A stretch of DNA of 64,000 nucleotides from Alteromonas sp. V450 (GTDB lineage Bacteria; Pseudomonadota; Gammaproteobacteria; Enterobacterales; Alteromonadaceae), in contig NZ_MODU01000004.1 of NCBI RefSeq assembly GCF_001885075.1, positions 2,356,001 to 2,420,000 on the forward strand, written 5' to 3'. Below the pieces are notes generated by a model, which was given only the letters and a program-made list of their open reading frames with translations, searched no databases and had not been told where the DNA came from. The position numbers and the translations under genes are program-made. Positions 55,777 to 64,000 of the stretch are shown piece after piece (the first letter of the stretch is position 1; each line of letters starts with the position of its first letter).

Positions 55777-56484
55777 TTAGCGAAATAAGCGCTGGTAAGC
55801 AACAAAGCACATACATGAAACAATAGGGCCAAACACTAATCCCGATAATGCGAAACTATAAGGCGCAAGTGCAACTGTTAAGAAAATCATGACACCTATT
55901 ATCAACATCGGCTTATAAGCGCCTACTACTGTAGCAATACTATTTGTGAAAGATACTGGGATTGAGCGATGCTTTAAAATAAGTAACATAGGTACAAATA
56001 AAAGCAGTAAGTTTATTGGTGTCGCCGAGCCCATCATTAACCCGACTTTCCAAGCGGGTACATCTACTACAACACCATTTGCTAACGCCGCCACTGAATC
56101 TGCGCCCATTAACAAAGCGCCAATTTGAAATTGGATCCACGCGATCACTGGCCCAGTCAAACTCCACAAAGCGACATTTGTCCACGAGCGCGGGGTACCG
56201 CCCGACAATCTCAACTTGTTATTCTCTGCTAAGTTTGCAATGGCCAACCACATTACGGTAGCCAGAAGCGGACCTACCCATTTCGATATGCCTAAACCAA
56301 TTGGCCCTGCTAGCGCTTGAATGACCCCCGCGGCGAATAGAGTAACAAAAGAAAGCCCCAATAATTTAAAAGGTGCTTTTATAAAAAGCTGCCACCCCTC
56401 TTTCAACCATATGAACGCTTCCTTCGCAGGAAGGCTCTTGTTAGCTTGATGGTATGTTGCACGAGTAGAAGTTACTGTTGTCAT
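55777..56484 (-). CDS. BPSS1780-like integral membrane protein
   Basis: 235 residues with about five membrane helices and the pattern of the BPSS1780/DUF-type family: WLKEGWQLFIKAPFKLLGLSF near the N-terminus. Polar loops are short. Function unknown. It may be cotranscribed with the sigma factor 70 bases downstream, but the gap could hold a separate promoter. Confidence 0.75.
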   Translation of the reverse strand: MTTVTSTRATYHQANKSLPAKEAFIWLKEGWQLFIKAPFKLLGLSFVTLFAAGVIQALAGPIGLGISKWVGPLLATVMWLAIANLAENNKLRLSGGTPRSWTNVALWSLTGPVIAWIQFQIGALLMGADSVAALANGVVVDVPAWKVGLMMGSATPINLLLLFVPMLLILKHRSIPVSFTNSIATVVGAYKPMLIIGVMIFLTVALAPYSFALSGLVFGPIVSCMCFVAYQRLFR

Positions 56485-56810
56485 GTTTTTATCCTTTGCA
56501 TTGCGTAAGCGTTAGTATTGAGTTTCACTGTTGTTTCATCCCAGCCTGCTACGCGTTAACTGCTTATCGTACAGTTGGGTTCATTGATTGATTTTTCCCC
56601 TATAGACGATAGCAATTGCAAAAACCTGACAATCTTTTTCAAAAAAAGTAAGAAAACTAAAAAAAACAATACCCACCAAACACTTATAAACGTCAAAGCC
56701 AATATTCGTACTTTTAAATTTGGCTTGCAGCACAATTTTGGTTGAGTAATTAGGGCTTTGTAAAAAAATAACCGCCCTACTACCCTTTAATACGCTTATT
56801 TCAGGCAAAA
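56485..56810. other. Intergenic region, no gene recognised
   Basis: About 325 bases, AT-rich between 56590 and 56780. A 75-codon open frame (56581-56808, minus strand) lacks a ribosome site and coding character. Probably the promoter region of the BPSS1780-like gene. Confidence 0.5.
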
Positions 56811-56837
56811 AAAAGCCCGCTAAACTAAGCGGGCTTT
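56811..56837 (-). terminator. Rho-independent terminator of tyrS
   Basis: Stem AAAGCCCGC / GCGGGCTTT with A-run on the left, giving a T-run on the minus strand. It lies about 20 bases beyond the tyrS stop. Confidence 0.85.
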
Positions 56838-56856
56838 CAAAAACTATCAGAAAACA

Positions 56857-58056
56857 CTAGGCTAATGTAATGCGCGCAAACTTGCGTTTACCCACCTGAT
56901 AAACGTTTTCACCTTTTTCGGTGATCACTAAGCGGGTGTCTTCCACTTTATCACCGTTGATTTTAACTGCGCCTTGCTTAATCATGCGCATAGCATCTGA
57001 AGTCGAACCTACAAGTTTGGCTTCTTTCAACAAGTTACCAATGGCAATACCGTCATCGCTTAATGCAATTTCAAGCTCAGGCATGTCGTCAGGAATAGCA
57101 TTTTTCTGGAAACGTTGAATAAAGTCCTGATGCGCACCTTCTGCCGCTGCGTCGTCATGGAAGCGTGCAATAATTTCTTTCGCCAGCATGATTTTAATAT
57201 CACGTGGGTTTTCACCGTTAGCAACGCGAGTTTTAAGCTCAGCAATGTCTTCTAGCGGACGGAAGCTTAGAAGGTCGTAGTAACGCCACATCAAATCATC
57301 AGAAATAGACATCACTTTACCAAACATATCGTTTGGCGCGTCTGTGATACCAATGTAGTTGTTCAAAGATTTAGACATCTTCTGAACGCCGTCTAGACCT
57401 TCTAGAAGCGGAACCATTACAATAGATTGCTGCTTTTGGCCTTGCTCTTTTTGAAGCTCACGACCCATTAGCAAGTTAAAGCGCTGATCCGTACCACCTA
57501 ATTCAACGTCTGACTCTAGCGCAACAGAATCCCAACCTTGCACTAACGGATACAGAAACTCGTGAATAGCAATTGGTTGGCCGTTGTTATAGCGCTTTTT
57601 AAAGTCGTCACGCTCAAGCATACGCGCAACCGTCTGACTAGCCGCAAGTTTAATCATGCCTGCCGCGCCAAGGCCATCCATCCACTCTGAGTTAAAACGT
57701 ATTTCTGTTTTATCCTCATCAAGGATCTTGAACACCTGTTCTTGATACGTTTTTGCGTTCTCTAATACCTGTTCTTTACTTAAAGGCTTGCGTGTTACAT
57801 TTTTACCTGTAGGATCGCCAATTAGGCCAGTAAAATCACCAATGAGAAAAACAACTTTGTGGCCTAGTTGCTGGAATGTACGCAACTTGTTGATCAACAC
57901 AGTGTGACCAAGATGCAGATCAGGCGCAGTTGGATCAAAACCCGCTTTGATGGTTAGGGTTTTACCGGATTTTAGTTTTTCAATTAAATCCTCTTCGGGG
58001 AGTATTTCATCAACGCCCCGTTTAATCTCAGCTAGCGCTGTTTGCCAATCTTTCAT
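56857..58056 (-). CDS. tyrS: Tyrosyl-tRNA synthetase
   Basis: 399 residues, class I. HIGH motif as HLGHT ([12 protein letters not shown]), the KMSKS motif (QKMSKSLNN), [14 protein letters not shown], and an S4 RNA-binding domain at the end ([18 protein letters not shown]). The length fits the shorter TyrS type found in Vibrio, Pseudomonas and Haemophilus rather than the 424-residue E. coli type. It is divergent from the M23 peptidase gene, as in related genera. Confidence 0.96.
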   Translation of the reverse strand: MKDWQTALAEIKRGVDEILPEEDLIEKLKSGKTLTIKAGFDPTAPDLHLGHTVLINKLRTFQQLGHKVVFLIGDFTGLIGDPTGKNVTRKPLSKEQVLENAKTYQEQVFKILDEDKTEIRFNSEWMDGLGAAGMIKLAASQTVARMLERDDFKKRYNNGQPIAIHEFLYPLVQGWDSVALESDVELGGTDQRFNLLMGRELQKEQGQKQQSIVMVPLLEGLDGVQKMSKSLNNYIGITDAPNDMFGKVMSISDDLMWRYYDLLSFRPLEDIAELKTRVANGENPRDIKIMLAKEIIARFHDDAAAEGAHQDFIQRFQKNAIPDDMPELEIALSDDGIAIGNLLKEAKLVGSTSDAMRMIKQGAVKINGDKVEDTRLVITEKGENVYQVGKRKFARITLA

Positions 58057-58372
58057 TTGTACGTCACACTCTTAAAAAAAACTGTATATTCAATATTGGC
58101 GGGCATTTTACGCGTACAACGGAACCATTAAAAGGTTTGCGCGTCAAAAAACGGATTACAAACAGTCATGTTGTTAAACCCAACAGTTTTTATCTTGAAA
58201 TTAGCGCACTGAATTAACGTGGACGAGATTAATAAACTCAAAAGATAATCTCGATGATAAGAGCTATTGCGTATAACAATTTGCGCTAACAATATAATGA
58301 GAAAAGTTGCATTTTTGAGCAACGTATGTGAAATAGTGTTGTGCACATAAGATTTCTCAGGTGGGCAGAAGT
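58057..58372. other. Divergent promoter region of tyrS and M23 peptidase
   Basis: About 316 bases. No gene or known leader seen; it should hold both promoters. Confidence 0.5.
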
Positions 58373-59698
58373 ATGAGAAAAAAATTAGACGCTTCTAAGG
58401 CTGTCAATTTATACAAAAAATTACCTAAACAGCACAGAACTGGCTTAGCAATAGCAAGCTTATTTCTGGCTGGACTTATTCTTTTTCCGAGCGAAACGGT
58501 AGAGGCTAGCCGTCATCAAGACGCACATATTTTAGATGCAGGTGTCCGCTATCCTGTGGATCTCAATATTACGCCGTCTACCAATGCATTTTTGAATGAA
58601 GAAGAGTCAACGTGGCAAACGTATAAGGTGCGAAGTGGCGATACGCTAGCGAAACTATTTAACCGTGCAGGCTTTACGTCCCGTGACGTTTATAATGTTA
58701 CTCAAGCGGGAGAACTAGCGAAAACGCTCGTTACATTATTGCCAGGCGATGAACTGTCGTTTAAAGCCAATAAAGACGGTAGCTTCGGCGAACTAAAGTA
58801 CAAATTGTCTTCAACAGAAACCCTTTTTGTACGTCCAGAATCGTCGGATGAGAAAAGCGCCTTAACCGCTGAGCTTGAAAAGCGAGATGTAGACATTCGC
58901 TACAACTTCGCCCAAGGTGAAATTCACTCAAGCTTTTGGAATGCCGCCAGTGATGCAGGCTTAACCAGCAACCAAATTATGAATTTGGCGGGTATTTTCG
59001 GCTGGGATATAGACTTCGCTATTGAGATCCGTTCTGGCGATACCTTCAACGTAGTATTCGAAGAGCAATACATCGACGGTGAATTTGTTGGTTACGGCGA
59101 CATCGTTGCAGCGGAGTTTACCAACCAAGGCGAGCATTTTAGCGCTATTCTTCACGAAGATGGCACATACTACACGCCTGAAGGGCGCAGTATGCGTAAA
59201 AGCTTCTTACGTGCGCCGGTGAATTTTAGATATGTAAGCTCTAACTTCACCAAAGCGCGCTTCCACCCCGTGCAAAAGCGTTGGAAAGCGCACCGCGGTA
59301 CAGATTATGTTGCGGCGGTTGGCACGCCAATTATGGCTGCGGGTGACGGTAAGGTAATTAAAGCCGGATACGATAAATATAACGGCCACCATGTGTTCAT
59401 TCAGCATGGCGAGAAATACACGACCAAATACCTTCACTTTAAAAAGCGTGCAGTGAAGGTAGGAGATACGGTTAAACAAGGCCAAACCGTGGGCTATTTA
59501 GGTAGTTCAGGAATGGTTACTGGCGCCCATCTTCACTATGAGTTCTTAGTGGATGGTGTTCACCGAAATCCTCGTACGGTAGAGCTACCGAAGGCGCTTC
59601 CTATTGCTAAGGAAGAGAAAGAAAGGTTTATGGAAATTGCCGCAATACGCCAAGAGCAGCTAGATAATAACAAGCGCATTATGCTTGCGATGAAATAG
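58373..59698 (+). CDS. Peptidoglycan DD-endopeptidase, M23 family (MepM-like)
   Basis: 441 residues from ATG 58373. One N-terminal membrane segment (about 25-45), a LysM-like/OapA region (YKVRSGDTLAKLFNRAGFTSRDVYNV), then an M23 lysostaphin-type domain whose zinc ligands lie in AHRGTDY and AHLHYEF. MepM-type enzymes cut cross-links between peptides so that new glycan strands can be inserted. The location between tyrS and anmK is typical of the family. It ends ten bases before anmK. Confidence 0.93.
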   Translation: MRKKLDASKAVNLYKKLPKQHRTGLAIASLFLAGLILFPSETVEASRHQDAHILDAGVRYPVDLNITPSTNAFLNEEESTWQTYKVRSGDTLAKLFNRAGFTSRDVYNVTQAGELAKTLVTLLPGDELSFKANKDGSFGELKYKLSSTETLFVRPESSDEKSALTAELEKRDVDIRYNFAQGEIHSSFWNAASDAGLTSNQIMNLAGIFGWDIDFAIEIRSGDTFNVVFEEQYIDGEFVGYGDIVAAEFTNQGEHFSAILHEDGTYYTPEGRSMRKSFLRAPVNFRYVSSNFTKARFHPVQKRWKAHRGTDYVAAVGTPIMAAGDGKVIKAGYDKYNGHHVFIQHGEKYTTKYLHFKKRAVKVGDTVKQGQTVGYLGSSGMVTGAHLHYEFLVDGVHRNPRTVELPKALPIAKEEKERFMEIAAIRQEQLDNNKRIMLAMK

Positions 59699-59708
59699 CG
59701 ACGACTAG

Positions 59709-60911
59709 ATGGCAAAATATATTGGCCTGATGTCAGGTACTAGCATGGACGGCGTCGACGCCGTCCTGTGCGACATCTCGCAATCGTCTTGCACCACCCT
59801 CGCCGCCCATTCAATTCCTTATTCTGCTGAATTACTTACTGCACTCAATGCACTATGCAGTGAAGGTCCTGATGAACTTAATAGTTTGGCCATCGCTGAT
59901 AGACTGGTTGCTGAAACCTTTGCAAAGGTCACCTTAGCGCTGCTTGAGAAAAACAACCTACGTCCCTCGGATATTACGGCTATTGGCTCGCACGGCCAAA
60001 CCATACGTCATCATCCAAATTCCGATGTATTGTCAGCACACTTTGCAGAGTCATCCATACGCGGCTTCACCTGTCAGATAGGCGATCCTAATACCATCGC
60101 TGTACTTACCGGTATTGATGTTATTGCTGACTTTAGGCGCAAAGATATTGCCCTTGGTGGCCAAGGTGCTCCCTTGGTTCCTGCTTTTCACGACGCAGTA
60201 TTTGCCAGTGATGATAAATACCGAGCACTCGTTAACATTGGCGGCATAGCAAACGTTTCACTGCTTGCGCCAAAACAAGTAGCTTCGCCACCTAAAGGGT
60301 TTGATACCGGACCCGGTAACACCTTGATGGATCAGTGGATAAGCCTTCATCTAAATAAAAGCTTTGATAAAGACGGAGCATGGGCTGCGTCAGGGCATTG
60401 TCACTCAGGTCTGTTAGACAGGCTCTTACTGGATGATTACTTCGCTTTGCCTGCGCCTAAAAGTACTGGCAGAGAGTATTTCAATATCAATTGGTTAAGC
60501 AATGCGCTTGCCGATTACTTCCCTTCTAGTGCAGAACTACAAAGCGAAGAAAAGAACAATAATTTAGCCCCTAAAGATGTGCAAGCTACCTTACTTTCGC
60601 TAACAGGTAGCACTATCGCTCAGGAAGTTGTACAGCATTTACCTAAGACCAATCATGAAGGCGCAAAAAGTGAAGTTATAGTGTGTGGCGGTGGCGCATT
60701 TAACAAGGCGCTTATGAACTTTTTAAGCAATGCGTTATGCGATTATGTAGTAGCGGATAGTCATTCACTTGGCATTCACCCTCAGCACGTTGAGGGTGCT
60801 GCGTTTGCATGGTTTGCACATGCATATACGCATAATCTTCCGGGTAATGTGCCTGAAGTTACGGGAGCATCTAGAGCAGCCGTTTTAGGTGCGCTTTACA
60901 AACGTCAGTAA
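59709..60911 (+). CDS. anmK: Anhydro-N-acetylmuramic acid kinase
   Basis: 400 residues. ATP and sugar sites: YIGLMSGTSMDGVDAV at the start, IGSHGQTIRHHP, GGQGAPLVPAFH, and FDTGPGNTLMDQW. It phosphorylates anhydroMurNAc with ring opening, in recycling of the murein that the upstream peptidase helps to cut. Tight spacing indicates one operon. Confidence 0.96.
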   Translation: MAKYIGLMSGTSMDGVDAVLCDISQSSCTTLAAHSIPYSAELLTALNALCSEGPDELNSLAIADRLVAETFAKVTLALLEKNNLRPSDITAIGSHGQTIRHHPNSDVLSAHFAESSIRGFTCQIGDPNTIAVLTGIDVIADFRRKDIALGGQGAPLVPAFHDAVFASDDKYRALVNIGGIANVSLLAPKQVASPPKGFDTGPGNTLMDQWISLHLNKSFDKDGAWAASGHCHSGLLDRLLLDDYFALPAPKSTGREYFNINWLSNALADYFPSSAELQSEEKNNNLAPKDVQATLLSLTGSTIAQEVVQHLPKTNHEGAKSEVIVCGGGAFNKALMNFLSNALCDYVVADSHSLGIHPQHVEGAAFAWFAHAYTHNLPGNVPEVTGASRAAVLGALYKRQ

Positions 60912-61143
60912 TAAAATGGTACCGTAAGCGTTTAAAAGCCTGCTACGGAGCGCTTAACTAAGGACAATGTTGCTAAAAGGTCAAAATATTCCTTTAAGAG
61001 CAAACCAATATCTCACTATTCCTGTATTCAACACTATTTAAAACTGCATGTGATCTGGCCGTAAGTATCTTGACGAATTAGACGAGAACAAAACGGTACT
61101 TTCTATTTCACAAGCATTTACGCAATGTAGGATAAGGATACGA

Positions 61144-62265
61144 ATGACAGACTCAGTACTTTTTAGCTCGTTTGATTGGGCTGGTAATACATTACAAAAT
61201 CGCATGGTATTGGCGCCAATGACAAGAGGCAGAGCTGGCGCAGATCGCATACCAAATAAAATTATGGGCGATCACTACGTTCAGCGTGCAGATGCAGGCC
61301 TTATTATTACAGAAGCAACGGCCATATCAGAAGAAGGCATTGGTTGGGTTGATACGCCCGGAATTTACACCGAAGACATGGTCGAGGGCTGGCGTTCGGT
61401 GGTCAACCGTGTACACGAAGCCGGCGGGAAAATCGTTTTACAGCTTTGGCATACAGGCCGCGCATCTCACAGCGACTTTCACAACGGAAATTTACCACTG
61501 TCAGCATCCGCTGTAAAAATTGAAGGGGATGAAATTCATACCCCGAAAGGCAAGAAACCTTACGAAGTGCCAAAGGCAATGACCTATGACGATATTAAAC
61601 GCACTGTAGAAGACTATAAAAAAGCAGCCATTAATGCCAAAGCAGCAGGGTTTGACGGCATAGAAGTTCATGCAGCAAATGGCTATCTCATTAACCAATT
61701 TCTAGACAGCCGCAGCAATCAGCGAAACGATAATTACGGTGGAAGTATAGACAACCGCTATCGCTTTCTAGCGGAGGTAATGGACGCAGTATTGAGCGTT
61801 TGGGAAAAAGAACACGTAGGCGTGAGACTCTCTCCAAACGGTGCTTTTAACGACATGGGCGCCGATGATTTTCGTGAAACTTTTACCTACGTCGCCCAAC
61901 AACTTAATAAGCTAGAAATAGGTTACTTACACGTAATGGATGGCTTAGCGTTTGGTTTCCACGAGCGAGGCGAAGCAATGACATTAGCCGAATTCAGAGC
62001 ACTCTTTGACGGTATGCTGATGGGGAATTGTGGCTACACCAAAGAAGAAGCCGAAAAACGTTTATCTGACGGTGATGGTGACATGATTGCATTTGGAAGG
62101 CCATGGATCACGAATCCAGATCTTCCGACACGATTTAAGCATAACTACCCTCTCGAATCCTTTGACGATCCATCATCGTGGTACGGAGGTGGTGTTGAAG
62201 GCTACAACGATTTTGAAACCTACCGCGAGAAGAGTGGGAAAGACGCGATGACTTCGCTGACCTGA
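61144..62265 (+). CDS. Alkene reductase, Old Yellow Enzyme family (NemA-like)
   Basis: 373 residues, TIM barrel with FMN. Typical OYE features: RMVLAPMTRGRAG, LQLWHTGRASHS, EVHAANGYLINQFLDSRSNQRNDNYGGS, and the end AFGRPWITNPDLP. It reduces activated alkenes or nitro compounds with NADPH. The ribosome site AGGATAAGGA is strong. No regulator next to it. The 232-base gap upstream (60912-61143) holds no seen gene. Confidence 0.93.
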   Translation: MTDSVLFSSFDWAGNTLQNRMVLAPMTRGRAGADRIPNKIMGDHYVQRADAGLIITEATAISEEGIGWVDTPGIYTEDMVEGWRSVVNRVHEAGGKIVLQLWHTGRASHSDFHNGNLPLSASAVKIEGDEIHTPKGKKPYEVPKAMTYDDIKRTVEDYKKAAINAKAAGFDGIEVHAANGYLINQFLDSRSNQRNDNYGGSIDNRYRFLAEVMDAVLSVWEKEHVGVRLSPNGAFNDMGADDFRETFTYVAQQLNKLEIGYLHVMDGLAFGFHERGEAMTLAEFRALFDGMLMGNCGYTKEEAEKRLSDGDGDMIAFGRPWITNPDLPTRFKHNYPLESFDDPSSWYGGGVEGYNDFETYREKSGKDAMTSLT

Positions 62266-62273
62266 TTGTCTTT

Positions 62274-62300
62274 GGGCAGAGCCTAGCGCTCTGCCCTTTT
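62274..62300 (+). terminator. Rho-independent terminator of the OYE reductase
   Basis: Nine-bp perfect stem GGGCAGAGC / GCTCTGCCC with CTAGC loop and TTTT. Confidence 0.88.
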
Positions 62301-62364
62301 CAAAAGCGTTATCTAAATTAATTCGATGCGTAATGCTGACGCGTTCTCACTATTTAAAGATGCC

Positions 62365-62811
62365 CTAGTTAAACGACTTTGTCTTAGCGGCGAATACGGC
62401 AAGCTTTTCTAGACACGACATCCACGCGTAATTGTGCTGATCGCATTCTTGCTTATTTAAAAATCCTTGCTGAATGAGCACTAGCCTTACGTTGTCTTCA
62501 TCGGTCTTTTCAAAGTGAATGTCCACCGATGTCATCACCGACTCTTCCATATCATCTTCCCACGCCCAGGAGAACGACAATTGTTCGTTCGCTAAGATAG
62601 TCACGTATTCACCGGTCAATGACATTTCAATACCACTGGGATCCATCATTTTTATGCGATAACGACCACCTTCTTTGAAATCACTCATAATTTGTGTGAC
62701 GGAGCAATCGCCCGGTGCAAACCATTCACTAAGATACTCAGGCTCGTGAAATGCTGCAAAAACAAAGGGCAATGATGCATCTAGCGTTACATCAATTTTA
62801 AACTCGTGCAT
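62365..62811 (-). CDS. SRPBCC / AHSA1-domain protein
   Basis: 148 residues with the Aha1-C/SRPBCC fold: the N-terminal strand FKIDVTLDASLPFVFAAFHEPEYLSEWFAPGDCSV in outline and GGRYRIKMMDPSG, then SFSWAWEDD and the C-terminal helix SCLEKLAVFAAK. Likely cytoplasmic ligand-binding protein; role unknown. ATG start at 62811. Stand-alone gene. Confidence 0.85.
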   Translation of the reverse strand: MHEFKIDVTLDASLPFVFAAFHEPEYLSEWFAPGDCSVTQIMSDFKEGGRYRIKMMDPSGIEMSLTGEYVTILANEQLSFSWAWEDDMEESVMTSVDIHFEKTDEDNVRLVLIQQGFLNKQECDQHNYAWMSCLEKLAVFAAKTKSFN

Positions 62812-62914
62812 AAAGCCGCCTTAGATATTTTTTAGGTTAGGGGACTGTGTCTATCTTACTTTATAACAAAGGAAAAAGCGCATTAGCGCTGTTACGTTTG
62901 CCAAAAATAAAAAA

Positions 62915-62944
62915 TCCCGAGCCCGCGTAAGGAAAGGCCCGGGA
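62915..62944 (-). terminator. Terminator of the PLP enzyme gene (minus strand)
   Basis: TCCCGAGCC pairs with GGCCCGGGA. The one imperfect pair is a G-U wobble only on the minus strand, where ATTTTTTATTTTT follows. Confidence 0.75.
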
Positions 62945-63010
62945 GAAGGAGAACATCCTCAATATTTTTTATCGACAGCTCAAAGCAACTTCTTGAGCTA
63001 AAAAATGAAC

Positions 63011-64000
63011 CTATGCACCCTTCATCAGTGAATCCATACTGGCTTTGCTACCAAAGTGCTGTGAACTTACTCTTTCACTTACCGATAAATACAGGTTGTC
63101 GATGTCGGCATTTGCCATAAACTTTTCACAAAATCCTGGAACATGAGGCTCGATAAAATGTTTGGCGGCCAACATAAAGTGCGCAATGAGCTGCTTGACA
63201 TTGTCTGTACCCATGGCGATACGCATAGTGGTCAGTTCTATCCCGGCTTTTTTCTGCTCTTCGGTACTGAGTTCTGAATGAGACGTCAGCGCTGGGCATA
63301 AAATTATCGTATTGTTCTGCCCAATACTCACTTGGTGACTAAATGCAGGCTCTAGGGCATCGAAAAAGCGCACAAATACATCGCGAGGCAGGTTTGCCGG
63401 CGCCATATCAACGGTGAATAGAGTACACGGCCAACCGTTTGTATGCTGCTTTTCACGCAGCCCGGCATTACTGTGTTCAGGCAACGCGTGGCAGTTAACG
63501 CGAATTTGATCGTGGGCGTTTAAGAATGCAGTAAACACTTGCGTATTTATGACCTTGGTCATCATGCGTTGCTCAAGGGTCTTCATGCCGTTTAGAACAT
63601 CAAAGGCTTTCTCAGAATCTAAGAATGCGCCTTTGATGTAGTACACATCCCAGAACATGGTTTCTGACCAATCAACCCCATTTGCTGAACTGCCTTTTGG
63701 CTGGAACATGCGGTGCCCTTCGCCAATAACTACGCCTGCTGTGGTGGCACCACTGCCACACAAATCTTTGGTGTAGCTGTGGATCACATAGTCTGGTCGT
63801 GCTGCTTTATTTTTATGCTGTAGCGGCTGGTGTAACACTGGCGTAGCAAGAGTGGAATCCAGCATTACCAACGCATCTTGTGCATGCGCTAATTCACAGA
63901 TCCCAGGCACATCCAATACGTAACCATGTGGGTTACAAGGCGATTCTAAATACACATGCATTTTTGCGCCATTGTTTAAGCGTGATGCATGCTCGGCTTT
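63011..64000 (-). CDS. Cys/Met metabolism PLP-dependent enzyme, C-terminal part (cut by window edge)
   Basis: The frame continues to the right edge, so the N-terminal part is missing. The visible 330 residues contain the PLP site of the trans-sulfuration family: DYVIHSYTKDLCGSGATTAGVVIG, with the Schiff-base Lys in SYTKD, preceded by ESPCNPHGYVLDV and the Asp of LVMLDSTLATP. This covers the cystathionine gamma-synthase / methionine gamma-lyase / O-acetylhomoserine sulfhydrylase group, and these cannot be told apart here. A terminator follows at 62915. Confidence 0.87.
   Translation of the reverse strand, partial: KAEHASRLNNGAKMHVYLESPCNPHGYVLDVPGICELAHAQDALVMLDSTLATPVLHQPLQHKNKAARPDYVIHSYTKDLCGSGATTAGVVIGEGHRMFQPKGSSANGVDWSETMFWDVYYIKGAFLDSEKAFDVLNGMKTLEQRMMTKVINTQVFTAFLNAHDQIRVNCHALPEHSNAGLREKQHTNGWPCTLFTVDMAPANLPRDVFVRFFDALEPAFSHQVSIGQNNTIILCPALTSHSELSTEEQKKAGIELTTMRIAMGTDNVKQLIAHFMLAAKHFIEPHVPGFCEKFMANADIDNLYLSVSERVSSQHFGSKASMDSLMKGA

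Noticed and set aside
56581-56808. 75-codon open frame on the minus strand between the BPSS1780-like gene and tyrS
   Set aside because: AT-rich, no ribosome site, no domain, and it reaches the tyrS terminator. Probably chance.

Overview
The window looks like a chromosomal segment of a marine gammaproteobacterium of the Alteromonadales, most likely Alteromonas or a close relative. The evidence is the set of syntenies (rsmI / lpoA-yraN-diaA-dolP, arcB / gltBD, tyrS / M23 peptidase / anmK, a GntR-led prp operon with acnD and prpF), moderate GC content, a TonB receptor, and a norspermidine-type polyamine pathway. No rRNA, tRNA, CRISPR array or prophage was recognised. Both edges cut a gene: a sensor kinase on the left and a Cys/Met-metabolism PLP enzyme on the right.

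Layout. 1-6.7 kb holds small accessory genes: the end of a sensor kinase, a chalcone-isomerase-like/DUF3833 pair, a D-cysteine desulfhydrase-like enzyme, a fatty acid hydroxylase/SRPBCC pair and an AraC regulator. 7.0-9.5 kb carries carboxynorspermidine dehydrogenase and decarboxylase. 9,531-12,526 is a complete 2,996-bp transposable element with 24-bp terminal inverted repeats and a 10-bp target duplication. It sits inside the transcription terminator that follows nspC. It encodes a large zinc-ribbon transposase and a passenger lipoprotein with an alpha/beta-hydrolase fold. 12.5-17.6 kb is the conserved rsmI / lpoA-yraN-diaA-dolP envelope and ribosome block, followed by an MFS pump. 19.1-21.9 kb is a membrane protein/SMR pump/DesK-like kinase/LuxR-type regulator operon. 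22.7-25.0 kb is a TonB receptor. 25.8-33.0 kb is the methylcitrate operon (GntR regulator, prpB, prpC, acnD, prpF). 33.1-41.2 kb has a double-REC diguanylate cyclase, an SSS symporter, the paired PH-domain membrane proteins and arcB. 41.9-47.8 kb is gltBD. The rest is housekeeping and small accessory genes (mtnN, CobD-like, rhodanese, GNAT, an ECF sigma with a coiled-coil membrane partner, tyrS, M23 peptidase, anmK, an OYE reductase).

Two things stand out. First, the methylcitrate operon is punctuated by four long intergenic palindromes, one between prpB and prpC and three in tandem between acnD and prpF. Each carries two small hairpins whose six-base loops read A-N-(A/G)-G-A-(T/C) on one strand. 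They resemble the TwoAYGGAY RNA motif and CsrA/RsmA sites. In the first copy all five departures from perfect pairing are G-U wobbles on the mRNA strand, and the outer stems of copies 2 and 3 differ in sequence but stay complementary. Second, the transposon appears shielded at both ends. A hairpin at its left end buries the transposase ribosome-binding site and would block incoming transcripts, a weak internal promoter would start transcription in the loop of that hairpin, and a second hairpin at the right end would stop transcripts entering from that side.
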